Origin: Acidaminococcus fermentans
Lineage (GTDB): Bacteria > Bacillota_C > Negativicutes > Acidaminococcales > Acidaminococcaceae
Length of the DNA: 14,803 nucleotides
Direction: 5' to 3'
NCBI GenBank assembly: GCA_004555735.1
Contig: SFHH01000035.1
Coordinates: forward strand, 1-14,803
Shown here one piece after another: positions 6,568 through 12,953 of the stretch. The stretch's first letter is position 1. Each line of letters begins with the position of its first letter. Both the position numbers and the translations under genes were made by a program. The notes below the pieces were generated by a model that saw only the letters and a list, made by a program, of their open reading frames with translations, had not been told where the DNA came from and did not search any database.

Positions 6568-7050
6568 ATGACGGTAATCAAAAGCATCGATCGAGGCATC
6601 ACCAGCCTGATCCGGCTGATCTTAGGCCTGACTTCCGGTGTGATCTTTGGAGTCACTTTTTTGGCGGTCATCTTCCGATATCTGTTGAAGTCGCCTCTTC
6701 CCTGGTCCCAGGATGTGATCCGCCTGGCCTTTACGTATATGATTTATTTTGGGGCCGCCTATTGTGTAAGGGATAATTCCCACCTGAATGTGGATGTACT
6801 GCTAAGTGCCCTGCAGCCCAAAACCCGCAAAATCTGCGAAATCATCATCAACATTGTCCTGCTGGGATTCTTCTGTTTCTTGGTGACATTCGGCTTTACC
6901 TTTGCTCAGCTGGGATCCATCCAGACCACTTCCTATCTGATGCTGCCCATGACCTACTATTACTTGGGAATCCCGCTGGCAGCAGTCTGCATGGCATTTT
7001 ATGTGGTTGAAAATATCCTGCAGCAGATCAAGGATCTGCAGACCTTATAG
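6568..7050 (+). CDS. dctQ: TRAP transporter small membrane subunit (DctQ)
   Basis: This 160-residue protein has four hydrophobic segments (about residues 13-38, 48-64, 86-108 and 124-145), as usual for DctQ. The conserved loop after the second helix reads AAYCVRDNSHLNVDVL, equivalent to the 'H.x.VD' motif of the family. It forms the inner-membrane complex with DctM and couples to the sodium gradient. The start is ATG 6568, with GAGGAGG 8 bases upstream. An in-frame TTG at 6532 lies inside dctP and has no RBS. It begins 13 bases after dctP and ends 15 bases before dctM. Confidence 0.92.
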   Translation: MTVIKSIDRGITSLIRLILGLTSGVIFGVTFLAVIFRYLLKSPLPWSQDVIRLAFTYMIYFGAAYCVRDNSHLNVDVLLSALQPKTRKICEIIINIVLLGFFCFLVTFGFTFAQLGSIQTTSYLMLPMTYYYLGIPLAAVCMAFYVVENILQQIKDLQTL

Positions 7051-7065
7051 GAAGGGGGACAAAAC

Positions 7066-8334
7066 ATGCAAATCATTCTGTGTCTATTTCTGCTGTTCTT
7101 ATTGGGAGTCCCCATTTCGTTTGCTTTGGGGCTGGTTTCCCTGGGGGCCCTGTCCTACCAGGATTTCAACCTGCTGATCGTGATCCAGCGGATGTTCGGC
7201 GGGGTCGACAGCATTGCCCTCATCGCTATCCCCTTGTTCATGCTTTCCGGAGAACTGATGTTCCGGGGCGGGATGTCTAAGCGCCTGGTGGATTTCGCAG
7301 ATACTCTACTGGGCCATTTCCCCAGTGGCTTGGCTATGGTCAGTATCCTGGCCTGTATGTTCTTTGCTGCCATTACCGGTTCTGCCATTGCAGCAACAGC
7401 TGCCATCGGGGGCATCATGATCCCTCTGATGAAGGAAAAGGGATATGATTATACCTTCAGTGCACCGCTCTTGGCTTGCGGCGGTTCCATCGGGCCTATC
7501 ATCCCGCCTTCGATTCCTCTGCTGGTCTATGGGACTCTGGCCAATGTGAGTGTGGGGGCCCTGTTCATCGGCGGGATCATTCCTGGCATCCTGATGGGCA
7601 TCGGTCTGATGATCTACTGCTACATCATTGGGAAGAAGAGACATTATGTAGGACGGGAGAAGGCCGCTTCTTTCCATGAAATCCTTTCCACCGGGAAAGA
7701 TACGGTATTGGCTCTCTTCATGCCGATTATCATCATCGGCGGGATCATGAGCGGAATCTTTACCCCTACGGAATCCGGGGCAGTGGCCGTATTCTATTCC
7801 CTGGTAGTCAGCGCATTCATCTATCATGAAATGGATTGGAAGACCTTTTGGGAAGCTTTGGTCAACAGTGCCAAGAGCAGTGGACAGGTCCTGGTCGTGG
7901 TCGCCTGTGCCTCCCTGTTCACTTGGGTCATCACAGTGAACCAGGTGCCTCAGAGTGTGACGGCCTTCCTGCAGCAAGCCGTCCACAACAAATACGTACT
8001 GCTCTTGATCATCAATGTGATCCTGCTGATTGCCGGGACCTTCATCGATACCACCAGCGCCATCGTTATTTTCGCTCCTCTGTTCATCCCTCTGGTAAAA
8101 GCCATGGGGATCGACCTGATCCATTTTGGGATGATCATTGCAGTGAACCTGACCATTGGGATGTGCACGACGCCTCTAGGTGTCTGCCTGTTCGTTTCTG
8201 GGTCTATTGCAAAGATTTCCCTGAAGGATCAGATGCATGATCTGATCCCCATGCTGGGAGTCCTGCTGGTGGTGCTTTTAATGGTCACCTATATCCCGGA
8301 ATTGACCCTGTTCCTGCCTCGTATTTTCGGGTGA
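7066..8334 (+). CDS. dctM: TRAP transporter large permease (DctM)
   Basis: This 422-residue, very hydrophobic protein has about 11 to 12 membrane segments and the normal DctM length. Family marks include GVPISFALGLVSLGAL near the start, the loop ALIAIPLFMLSGELMFRGGMSKRL, SGSAIAATAAIGGIMIPLM-type spacing, and GGSIGPIIPPSIPLLVYG (about 140-157). The late TSAIVIFAPLFIPLV and MCTTPLGVCLFV segments are also typical. It is the sodium-driven translocation channel that receives substrate from DctP. The ATG at 7066 follows GGAAGGGGG. It is the last gene of the operon and is followed by a hairpin at 8357-8386. A subunit set with separate Q and M proteins is complete here, so the transporter should be functional. 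Confidence 0.95.
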   Translation: MQIILCLFLLFLLGVPISFALGLVSLGALSYQDFNLLIVIQRMFGGVDSIALIAIPLFMLSGELMFRGGMSKRLVDFADTLLGHFPSGLAMVSILACMFFAAITGSAIAATAAIGGIMIPLMKEKGYDYTFSAPLLACGGSIGPIIPPSIPLLVYGTLANVSVGALFIGGIIPGILMGIGLMIYCYIIGKKRHYVGREKAASFHEILSTGKDTVLALFMPIIIIGGIMSGIFTPTESGAVAVFYSLVVSAFIYHEMDWKTFWEALVNSAKSSGQVLVVVACASLFTWVITVNQVPQSVTAFLQQAVHNKYVLLLIINVILLIAGTFIDTTSAIVIFAPLFIPLVKAMGIDLIHFGMIIAVNLTIGMCTTPLGVCLFVSGSIAKISLKDQMHDLIPMLGVLLVVLLMVTYIPELTLFLPRIFG

Positions 8335-8356
8335 TTCCATCCAGCTTATAAAACTT

Positions 8357-8392
8357 GTGGGGCTATTGCTAAGGCAATGGTCCCACTTTGTG
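8357..8392 (+). terminator. Hairpin terminator after dctM
   Basis: A 13-bp stem (8357-8369 with 8374-8386, two G-T pairs, loop TAAG) is followed by TTTGTGT. The stem is strong but the T-tract is poor, so some read-through into the GntR gene is likely. Confidence 0.65.
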
Positions 8393-8420
8393 TATCAAAA
8401 TCTTATCACGACTTTTTTGC

Positions 8421-8450
8421 TTGGAAGAAAGAACGGATTTGGTATACAAT
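8421..8450 (+). promoter_or_regulatory. Promoter of the GntR gene with overlapping FadR-type operator
   Basis: TTGGAA (8421-8426) and TATACA (8443-8448) are spaced by 16 bases; TACAAT at 8445-8450 with an 18-base spacer is the alternative. The -10 sits inside TGGTATACAA (8440-8449), which fits the T-N-GT-N2-AC-N-A operator pattern known for FadR-subfamily GntR regulators. This suggests autorepression. The promoter predicts a transcription start near 8457, upstream of the TTG start codon chosen for the gene. Confidence 0.5.
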
Positions 8451-8499
8451 GAAAGGCAGAAGATGGTGTGAAAATCCAGAAGTAGAGAGGACGTCAAAA

Positions 8500-9198
8500 T
8501 TGCGACTGTTGAACCACGGGCCGTTACAGACGGTTACCTTGAAAGATCAGGCGTATCGTTTGATCAAAGATGCAATTTTATATAGAAGGCTGCAGATCAA
8601 TACGGTTTATTCCCAGGAAACTTTGTGCAGTGAACTCCATATCAGCCGCACGCCGGTCCGGGAAGCCCTGATCGAACTGCAGAATGAAGGCTATATCCGG
8701 TTCGTGCGGGGGCGGGGGTTCCAGGTGCTGGAACTGACTCGGCAGGAAGCGTTGGACATCGCAGAAATGCGCCGAGAAATCGAAATGTTCGGGGCCGAGC
8801 TGGCTGCCGAGCGGATCACTGACGAACAGCTCCAGGAATTGGAGAAAATCCAGCAGGAGATGATGGATGAAGAAAAACATCGTGATTCCCGGGAAATGTA
8901 CAGACTGGATTATGCCTTCCATCAGTTGATCTTCCAGGCAACTGGAAACAGCTGGCTGATGCAGATGAATGTGAAACTGCGGGAGAATTTTTTGCGCATA
9001 GAGACCCAGGGGGCTTTCAAGACATCGCAAGTAGCCAAGCAAGTATTCCATGAGCACGGAAGGATCCTGGCGGCTCTGCAGAAAAGAAGCCCTGCCTTGG
9101 CCCGCAGTGCCATGAAACGGCACATCCACCAGAGTTATAAACGGAATTTGGAAAATGTCTTGGCAACCGGGGAACGCACAGAGAATCGTACTGAGTAA
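8500..9198 (+). CDS. GntR-family regulator, FadR/FCD subgroup
   Basis: This 232-residue protein has an N-terminal winged helix (about 14-78; ETLCSELHISRTPVREALIEL is the recognition region, and GYIRFVRGRGFQV is the wing). An all-helical FCD effector domain follows (about 82-220). D137 and H141 (DYAFH), H186 and H208 fit the Asp/His metal site that FCD proteins use to hold a carboxylate ligand. I prefer the TTG at 8500: AGAGAGG lies 9 bases upstream, the length then matches the subgroup, and the first residues align with other FadR-like proteins. An ATG at 8449 would fall in the promoter, and the longer reading from 8377 would cover the dctM terminator. The gene follows the TRAP operon on the same strand, so it is the likely sensor of the imported acid and repressor of the operon. 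It ends at a bidirectional terminator. Confidence 0.9.
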   Translation: MRLLNHGPLQTVTLKDQAYRLIKDAILYRRLQINTVYSQETLCSELHISRTPVREALIELQNEGYIRFVRGRGFQVLELTRQEALDIAEMRREIEMFGAELAAERITDEQLQELEKIQQEMMDEEKHRDSREMYRLDYAFHQLIFQATGNSWLMQMNVKLRENFLRIETQGAFKTSQVAKQVFHEHGRILAALQKRSPALARSAMKRHIHQSYKRNLENVLATGERTENRTE

Positions 9199-9203
9199 AA
9201 CCC

Positions 9204-9259
9204 AAAGAGGCTGTCCAGGCTGCGATCCGCAATGATCGGCAGCTTGGACAGCCTCTTTT
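9204..9259. terminator. Long bidirectional terminator between GntR and M20 hydrolase genes
   Basis: AAAGAGGCTGTCC (9204-9216) pairs with GGACAGCCTCTTT (9246-9258). The helix continues inward through AGGCTGC-GATC with one wobble and one bulge, giving about 24 pairs in all. A-rich on the left and T-rich on the right, it can stop the GntR transcript and the opposing ABC/M20 operon. Confidence 0.9.
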
Positions 9260-9319
9260 CTGTAACCAGGACCAGCCTGGATATCTTTTATGACCAGGAA
9301 CTATGGGGAAATGATTTTT

Positions 9320-10501
9320 TTACTCCCCGCTCAGCCGTTCCGTGATGAAATCTGCCAGGAACCGGGCGGCTGGCTCGATGGCTGCGGGGTCTGCTTTGAA
9401 ATGGCTGTTGTGGAGGGGGGCACCCAAGCCGGTGCCTACTTTCACGTAGAGAGCCAGGGGCTTTCCCGCTGGCTGGAGGTCGGGATCCGTGGCCTGGCAT
9501 TGCAGGGCATATTCTTTATACCGGGAAAAATCGTCTCCGGTCATGGCCATTTCCAGGGCTTTGACCTGGAGGCCTTCTTTTTGGGCCAGTTCTGCGGCAG
9601 GGCGGACCAGTTCTTCATCGTTCAGGACGGCAGGGGCTCCGTCATGCCAGTAAATGTCTGCCTGGACCTGGTGTGCCTCTGCATAGGATCCTACCAGCCG
9701 GTACAGGGCCTTGCGCAAGGTTTCCCGGTCTTCCGGATATTCACAGCGGATGGTGCCTTCCAGCATGGCGGTATCCGGGATGACATTCCAGGCTTCCCCG
9801 GCTTCTACATGGGTGATGCTGAGCACATAATTGTGCACCGGGCTGACTTTTTGGCCGGCAAAGAGCATCAGTTCCCGGCCCAGGCCAAAGAGGACGGGGA
9901 TGGGATTGTTGCCCAGATGGGGGGCGGCCGCATGGGTCCCGGTTCCCGTCAGGGTGATCCGGAAAGTATCCGTGGATGCCATGACGCAGCCGGCGGTGAT
10001 GCCCAGGGTCCCCACTGGCAGCAGGGGTTCCGAATGGAGCCCGACGAATTCCGTACAGCCCTTGGTCACACCCTGGTCCAGCAGTTCTACCGCCCCGCCG
10101 GCTACTTCTTCCGCCGGCTGGAATGCCAGGAAAACGGTCCCATGGAGCTGGTCTTTCCGTTCTGTTAGGATCCGGGCCGCCGTGAGGACTGTGGTCATGT
10201 GGATGTCATGGCCGCAGGCGTGCATTTTTCCCGGGTTCAGGGAAGGATAATCCACATCTGCTTTTTCCGTTACCGGCAGGGCATCGATATCGGACCGGAG
10301 CAGGAGGGTCTTTCCTGGATGGCTGCCTTTGATCAGGGCAAAAGTCCCGGTAGGAAGACTGCCCAGAGGCTGGGGGTCCAGCCCCATCTCTTCCAAAGTT
10401 TCCTTGATTTTTTGGGTAGTGGCGAATTCTGTGTGGCCCACTTCTGGATGCTGGTGGAACCAGGTGAATAAGGGCAGGATGGATGCATTTTCCGTGCTCA
10501 T
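9320..10501 (-). CDS. M20-family amidohydrolase (N-acyl-amino-acid deacylase, YxeP-like)
   Basis: This 393-residue enzyme has the length of bacterial M20D aminoacylases. The two-metal ligands are visible: C96 and H98 in HACGHDIHMT, E132 in PAEE, H156 in GLHSEP and H364 in LHNSHF. RSDIDALPV (69-77) and the dimerisation-domain stretch TGTGTHAAAPH (185-195) complete the family pattern. Members remove acyl groups from amino acids (hippurate hydrolase, N-acetyl-cysteine deacetylases). No signal peptide is present, so the substrate must be imported. It lies 18 bases after the ATPase gene and closes the operon. In Bacillus the same order (binding protein, permease, ATPase, M20 enzyme) occurs in yxeMNOP, which handles an N-acetylated cysteine derivative, so N-acyl-cysteine or a similar acyl amino acid is a reasonable substrate. 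The exact acyl group is unknown. The ATG at 10501 is preceded by AAAGAGG. Confidence 0.93.
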   Translation of the reverse strand: MSTENASILPLFTWFHQHPEVGHTEFATTQKIKETLEEMGLDPQPLGSLPTGTFALIKGSHPGKTLLLRSDIDALPVTEKADVDYPSLNPGKMHACGHDIHMTTVLTAARILTERKDQLHGTVFLAFQPAEEVAGGAVELLDQGVTKGCTEFVGLHSEPLLPVGTLGITAGCVMASTDTFRITLTGTGTHAAAPHLGNNPIPVLFGLGRELMLFAGQKVSPVHNYVLSITHVEAGEAWNVIPDTAMLEGTIRCEYPEDRETLRKALYRLVGSYAEAHQVQADIYWHDGAPAVLNDEELVRPAAELAQKEGLQVKALEMAMTGDDFSRYKEYALQCQATDPDLQPAGKPLALYVKVGTGLGAPLHNSHFKADPAAIEPAARFLADFITERLSGE

Positions 10502-10519
10502 GGCAAAGCCTCTTTCCTT

Positions 10520-11266
10520 TTACAGATTCTGTCCATGGGTGATCCGGCGCAGGAACTGTTTCGTCCGCTCTTCCCGGGCGTGGTAGAATACTTCCTCCGG
10601 AGTCCCCTGTTCTACGATGGACCCGTGTTCCATGAAGATGACCTTATTGGCTACATCATGGGCGAAACTCATTTCGTGGGTGACCACCACCATGGTGGTC
10701 CCTTCCCGGGCCAGCTGTTTCATCACGGCCAGCACTTCGTCGATCAGTTCCGGGTCAAGGGCGGACGTGGGTTCATCGAAGAAGATCACTTCCGGGTTGG
10801 CAGCGATGGCTCGGGCAATGCCCACCCGCTGCTGCTGGCCTCCGGAAAGCTGCTTGGGATAATAGTCGTAACGGCCGGAAAGTCCTACTTTATCCAGGGT
10901 TTCCCGGCCGATTTTTTCCGCTTCGTCCTTGGCTATGCCCCGGGCGATGATCAGTCCTTCCGTTACATTTTCCAGGGCTGTCTTATTCCGGAACAGATTG
11001 TAATTCTGGAAAACGAAGCCAGTGTGGAAGCGGACCTCCCGGATTTCCTGCTTGGTCACCTTATGGAGGTCCAGGGTCTTGTCGTTGAACTGCATGGTTC
11101 CCTGGTCAGCGGATTCCAGGAAATTGATGCACCGAAGCAGGGTTGTCTTTCCGCTGCCTGAAGGACCGATGATGCAGACCACGTCCCCCTTATCAACTTC
11201 CAGGCTGACGCCCTTCAGCACCTGGTTGTCCCCGAATGCCTTATGGATATGATCGATTTTCAGCAT
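10520..11266 (-). CDS. Polar amino acid ABC transporter ATP-binding protein
   Basis: This 248-residue ATPase has all motifs intact: Walker A GPSGSGKTT (34-42), Q-loop Q87 in FVFQNYNLF, signature LSGGQQQR (140-147), Walker B VIFFDEPTSALD (160-171) and H-loop H197. The 'NLFRNKTALENVTEGLI' region is typical of the GlnQ/HisP/TcyN group for polar amino acids. It powers uptake together with the upstream permease and lipoprotein. A GGAGG RBS lies 10 bases before the ATG at 11266. It follows the permease by 17 bases. Substrate specificity is set by the binding protein, not by this subunit. Confidence 0.95.
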   Translation of the reverse strand: MLKIDHIHKAFGDNQVLKGVSLEVDKGDVVCIIGPSGSGKTTLLRCINFLESADQGTMQFNDKTLDLHKVTKQEIREVRFHTGFVFQNYNLFRNKTALENVTEGLIIARGIAKDEAEKIGRETLDKVGLSGRYDYYPKQLSGGQQQRVGIARAIAANPEVIFFDEPTSALDPELIDEVLAVMKQLAREGTTMVVVTHEMSFAHDVANKVIFMEHGSIVEQGTPEEVFYHAREERTKQFLRRITHGQNL

Positions 11267-11283
11267 GATATGATTTCCTCCGT

Positions 11284-11949
11284 TTACTGCATATGTTCCA
11301 GTTTCCGTTCGCCGATATCCTGGATCTTGGACAGTACTGTGCAGAAGAGCAGGTAGATCACACCCACTTCGCAGTACAGGGCAAAAGGTTCATAGGTGCG
11401 GGCGGCGATCTGCTGGGCGGCCATGAACATCTCCAGCACCGTCACATTGGCCGCCAGGGACGTATCCTTGGTCAGGCCGATGAAGGAATTAAAAAGAGGA
11501 GGAAAGGCCGTTTTAAATGCTTGGGGAATGATGATCCGTCGCATGGTCTGGGAAAAGGTCATTCCTACGCAGTAACCGGCTTCCAGCTGGCCCTGGGGGA
11601 CGGAAAGGATCGCGGCCCGGAGGGTTTCCGAGGTGTAGGCCCCTACGCTGAGGGTGAAGGCGATGATGGCCGAAGGGATGGCATCGATCTTGATGTTGAG
11701 GCTGGGAAGCCCGTAGAAGATGATGTACAGCTGGACCAACAGCGGCGTACCCCGGATGATCCAGACGTAAAAGCGGGCAATCTGCCGTAAAACAGGGACC
11801 CTGGCAATTTGTACCAGGGCGGTAAAAAGTGCCAGGATCAGTCCCAGTCCGAAAGAGACCAGGGTCAATGGAATTGTGACCGTCAGACCGGGGATCAATA
11901 GTCCCGGTATGGATTGGATCAATAGTTCAGCAAGAGAATCTGATATCAT
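11284..11949 (-). CDS. Polar amino acid ABC transporter permease
   Basis: This 221-residue protein has about five membrane segments and the HisMQ/GlnP family marks: 'IPGLTVTIPLTLVSFGLGLILAL' at the start, WIIRGTPLLVQLYIIFYGLP (63-82), and the EAA coupling loop EAGYCVGMTFSQTMRRIIIPQA. Only one permease gene is present, so it should act as a homodimer, as in cystine and glutamine systems. It lies 25 bases downstream of the binding-protein gene and 17 bases upstream of the ATPase, within one operon. Confidence 0.94.
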   Translation of the reverse strand: MISDSLAELLIQSIPGLLIPGLTVTIPLTLVSFGLGLILALFTALVQIARVPVLRQIARFYVWIIRGTPLLVQLYIIFYGLPSLNIKIDAIPSAIIAFTLSVGAYTSETLRAAILSVPQGQLEAGYCVGMTFSQTMRRIIIPQAFKTAFPPLFNSFIGLTKDTSLAANVTVLEMFMAAQQIAARTYEPFALYCEVGVIYLLFCTVLSKIQDIGERKLEHMQ

Positions 11950-11974
11950 AGTTCATCATCCTGTTTCGTTTCGA

Positions 11975-12787
11975 TTATTTGTCCACAGTTACATCTTTTC
12001 CGAAATATTTCATGGATATCTTGGTGAGGGTGCCATCTTTCCGCAGTTCATCCAGGGCCTGGTCGATGGCTTTCATCAGGTCTTCATTGCCCTTTTTCAC
12101 CGGAATCCCGCAGGTCACGGCTTTTTCTACTTTGTCCACCGTCTTCAGCGGCGTATCCGGTTTCTGTTTCAGATAGTCAGCCAGTACCACATCCGTATTC
12201 ACGGTGCCTACCGCCCGGCCGGCCAGGACCAGATCAACGGATTGGGGGAATCCATCCACGCCTACCAGGGTGCCGCCGTACTGTTCCGCTTTCTTCCCCA
12301 GATTGCTGCCCAGGACCTGGGCCACCTTCTGGCCTTTCAGATCTTTGAAGGATTTCAGGGTATCATTGTCCTTCCGGGTGATCAGGACTTCGTGGATGTA
12401 GATATAGGGCTTGCTGAAGTCGAACTTCTTTTTCCGTTCTTCCGTAATCGCCATCTGGTTGGTCACCGTATCGAAACGGCCCGCATCCAGTCCGGCTACG
12501 ACGGAATCCCATTTCGTTTCCACGAAGACGGGCTTCACGCCCAGCTTCTTGGCTACGGCTTCCCCGATTTCGATGTCGAACCCGGTGAGTTTCCCATCTT
12601 TATCATGGTAGGTGAAAGGCGCATAGGTCCCTTCCGTGGCGATCTTGATCTCTCCGGCCGCTTTGATCCGGGCCAGGGCTCCCTGTTTGGTTCCTTTGGT
12701 GGCGCTGTTGCTGCTGCCGCATCCGCTGGTGAGACCTGCTGCCAGGATCACGGATAATGCGGTGACGATGGATTTTTTGAGATTCAT
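11975..12787 (-). CDS. Amino acid ABC transporter solute-binding lipoprotein (family 3, cystine-type)
   Basis: This 270-residue lipoprotein has a signal of MNLKKSIVTALSVILAAG with the lipobox LTSGC (C23). The mature part starts with a linker and then the family-3 pattern TEGTYAPFTYHDKDGKLTG, followed by FDIEIGEAVAKKLG (70-83). R118 in ITEERKKKFDFSKPY is the expected alpha-carboxylate clamp. The wording around KVAQVLGSNLGKKAEQYGG and VGVDGFPQSVDLVLAGRA, and the DYLKQKPD near the end of lobe 2, resemble the cystine-binding proteins FliY/TcyA and YxeM. A cystine-like or acylated-cysteine ligand is therefore my best guess. It is the first gene of the operon, with its own strong promoter at 12859-12886 and an RBS GGGGGAG before the ATG at 12787. 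Confidence 0.93.
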   Translation of the reverse strand: MNLKKSIVTALSVILAAGLTSGCGSSNSATKGTKQGALARIKAAGEIKIATEGTYAPFTYHDKDGKLTGFDIEIGEAVAKKLGVKPVFVETKWDSVVAGLDAGRFDTVTNQMAITEERKKKFDFSKPYIYIHEVLITRKDNDTLKSFKDLKGQKVAQVLGSNLGKKAEQYGGTLVGVDGFPQSVDLVLAGRAVGTVNTDVVLADYLKQKPDTPLKTVDKVEKAVTCGIPVKKGNEDLMKAIDQALDELRKDGTLTKISMKYFGKDVTVDK

Positions 12788-12806
12788 GATGTGCTCCCCC
12801 TGTCTC

Positions 12807-12879
12807 GTTTGCCATACTTCAAAAGTATATAAAAACGATGTGAAATATTTTTAAATTTATTATACAAAGTATGGCGAAC
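12807..12879. repeat. Inverted 13-base elements GTTyGCCATACTT around the start of the ABC operon
   Basis: GTTTGCCATACTT (12807-12819) and AAGTATGGCGAAC (12867-12879) are inverted copies of one 13-mer with a single mismatch. One copy lies in the spacer between the -35 and -10 hexamers, the other about 60 bases away in the leader just before the RBS. A protein binding both could loop out and close the promoter. As RNA only the leader copy would be transcribed, so a hairpin role is unlikely. Confidence 0.6.
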
Positions 12880-12886
12880 AAGTCAA
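12859..12886 (-). promoter_or_regulatory. Promoter of the ABC/M20 operon
   Basis: On the minus strand TTGACT (plus 12881-12886) and a perfect TATAAT (plus 12859-12864) are separated by 16 bases. This is the best sigma-A/sigma-70 promoter in the window, with a leader of roughly 65 bases. Its form argues against sigma-54 control of this operon. Confidence 0.85.
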
Positions 12887-12890
12887 TGGT

Positions 12891-12921
12891 TGATTGAATC
12901 ATCTTTCATAAATTTAATGAA
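12891..12921. promoter_or_regulatory. Tandem palindromes upstream of the ABC operon -35
   Basis: TGATTGAATCA (12891-12901) is a perfect 11-base odd palindrome that starts 4 bases upstream of the -35. TTCATAAATTTAATGAA (12905-12921) is a 17-base palindrome with one mismatched pair. Their centres are 17 bases apart. The position just upstream of the -35 is where activators bind. The PrpR-like regulator encoded next door is the natural candidate. Confidence 0.45.
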
Positions 12922-12953
12922 TGAACCGTAAAATGAGCCAGATGAAACAATTT

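Larger units (their letters stand above)
12788..12953. promoter_or_regulatory. Control region of the ABC/M20 operon
   Basis: These 166 bases contain a near-perfect promoter, an inverted pair of 13-base elements and two tandem palindromes, each listed separately. No intrinsic terminator for the upstream regulator gene is visible here, so its transcript may read into the ABC operon. Confidence 0.6.

Noticed and set aside
5535..6671. Long reverse-strand reading frame (about 378 codons) opposite dctP
   Set aside because: It is the antisense of a well-recognised TRAP binding protein, has no family resemblance and no RBS. Its length comes from the codon bias of dctP.
8377..8499. N-terminal extension of the GntR protein by 41 residues
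   Set aside because: The extra sequence would start inside the dctM terminator and include the predicted promoter. TTG 8500 has the better RBS and gives the normal family length.
9290..10168. Plus-strand reading frame of about 292 codons opposite the M20 hydrolase
   Set aside because: It lies antisense to a complete metallohydrolase with all ligands, and its protein is low in recognisable motifs. It is a shadow frame.
11876..12757. Plus-strand reading frame of about 293 codons opposite the permease and binding-protein genes
   Set aside because: It spans two real genes and their gap on the other strand, with a histidine/phenylalanine-rich sequence typical of antisense translations.
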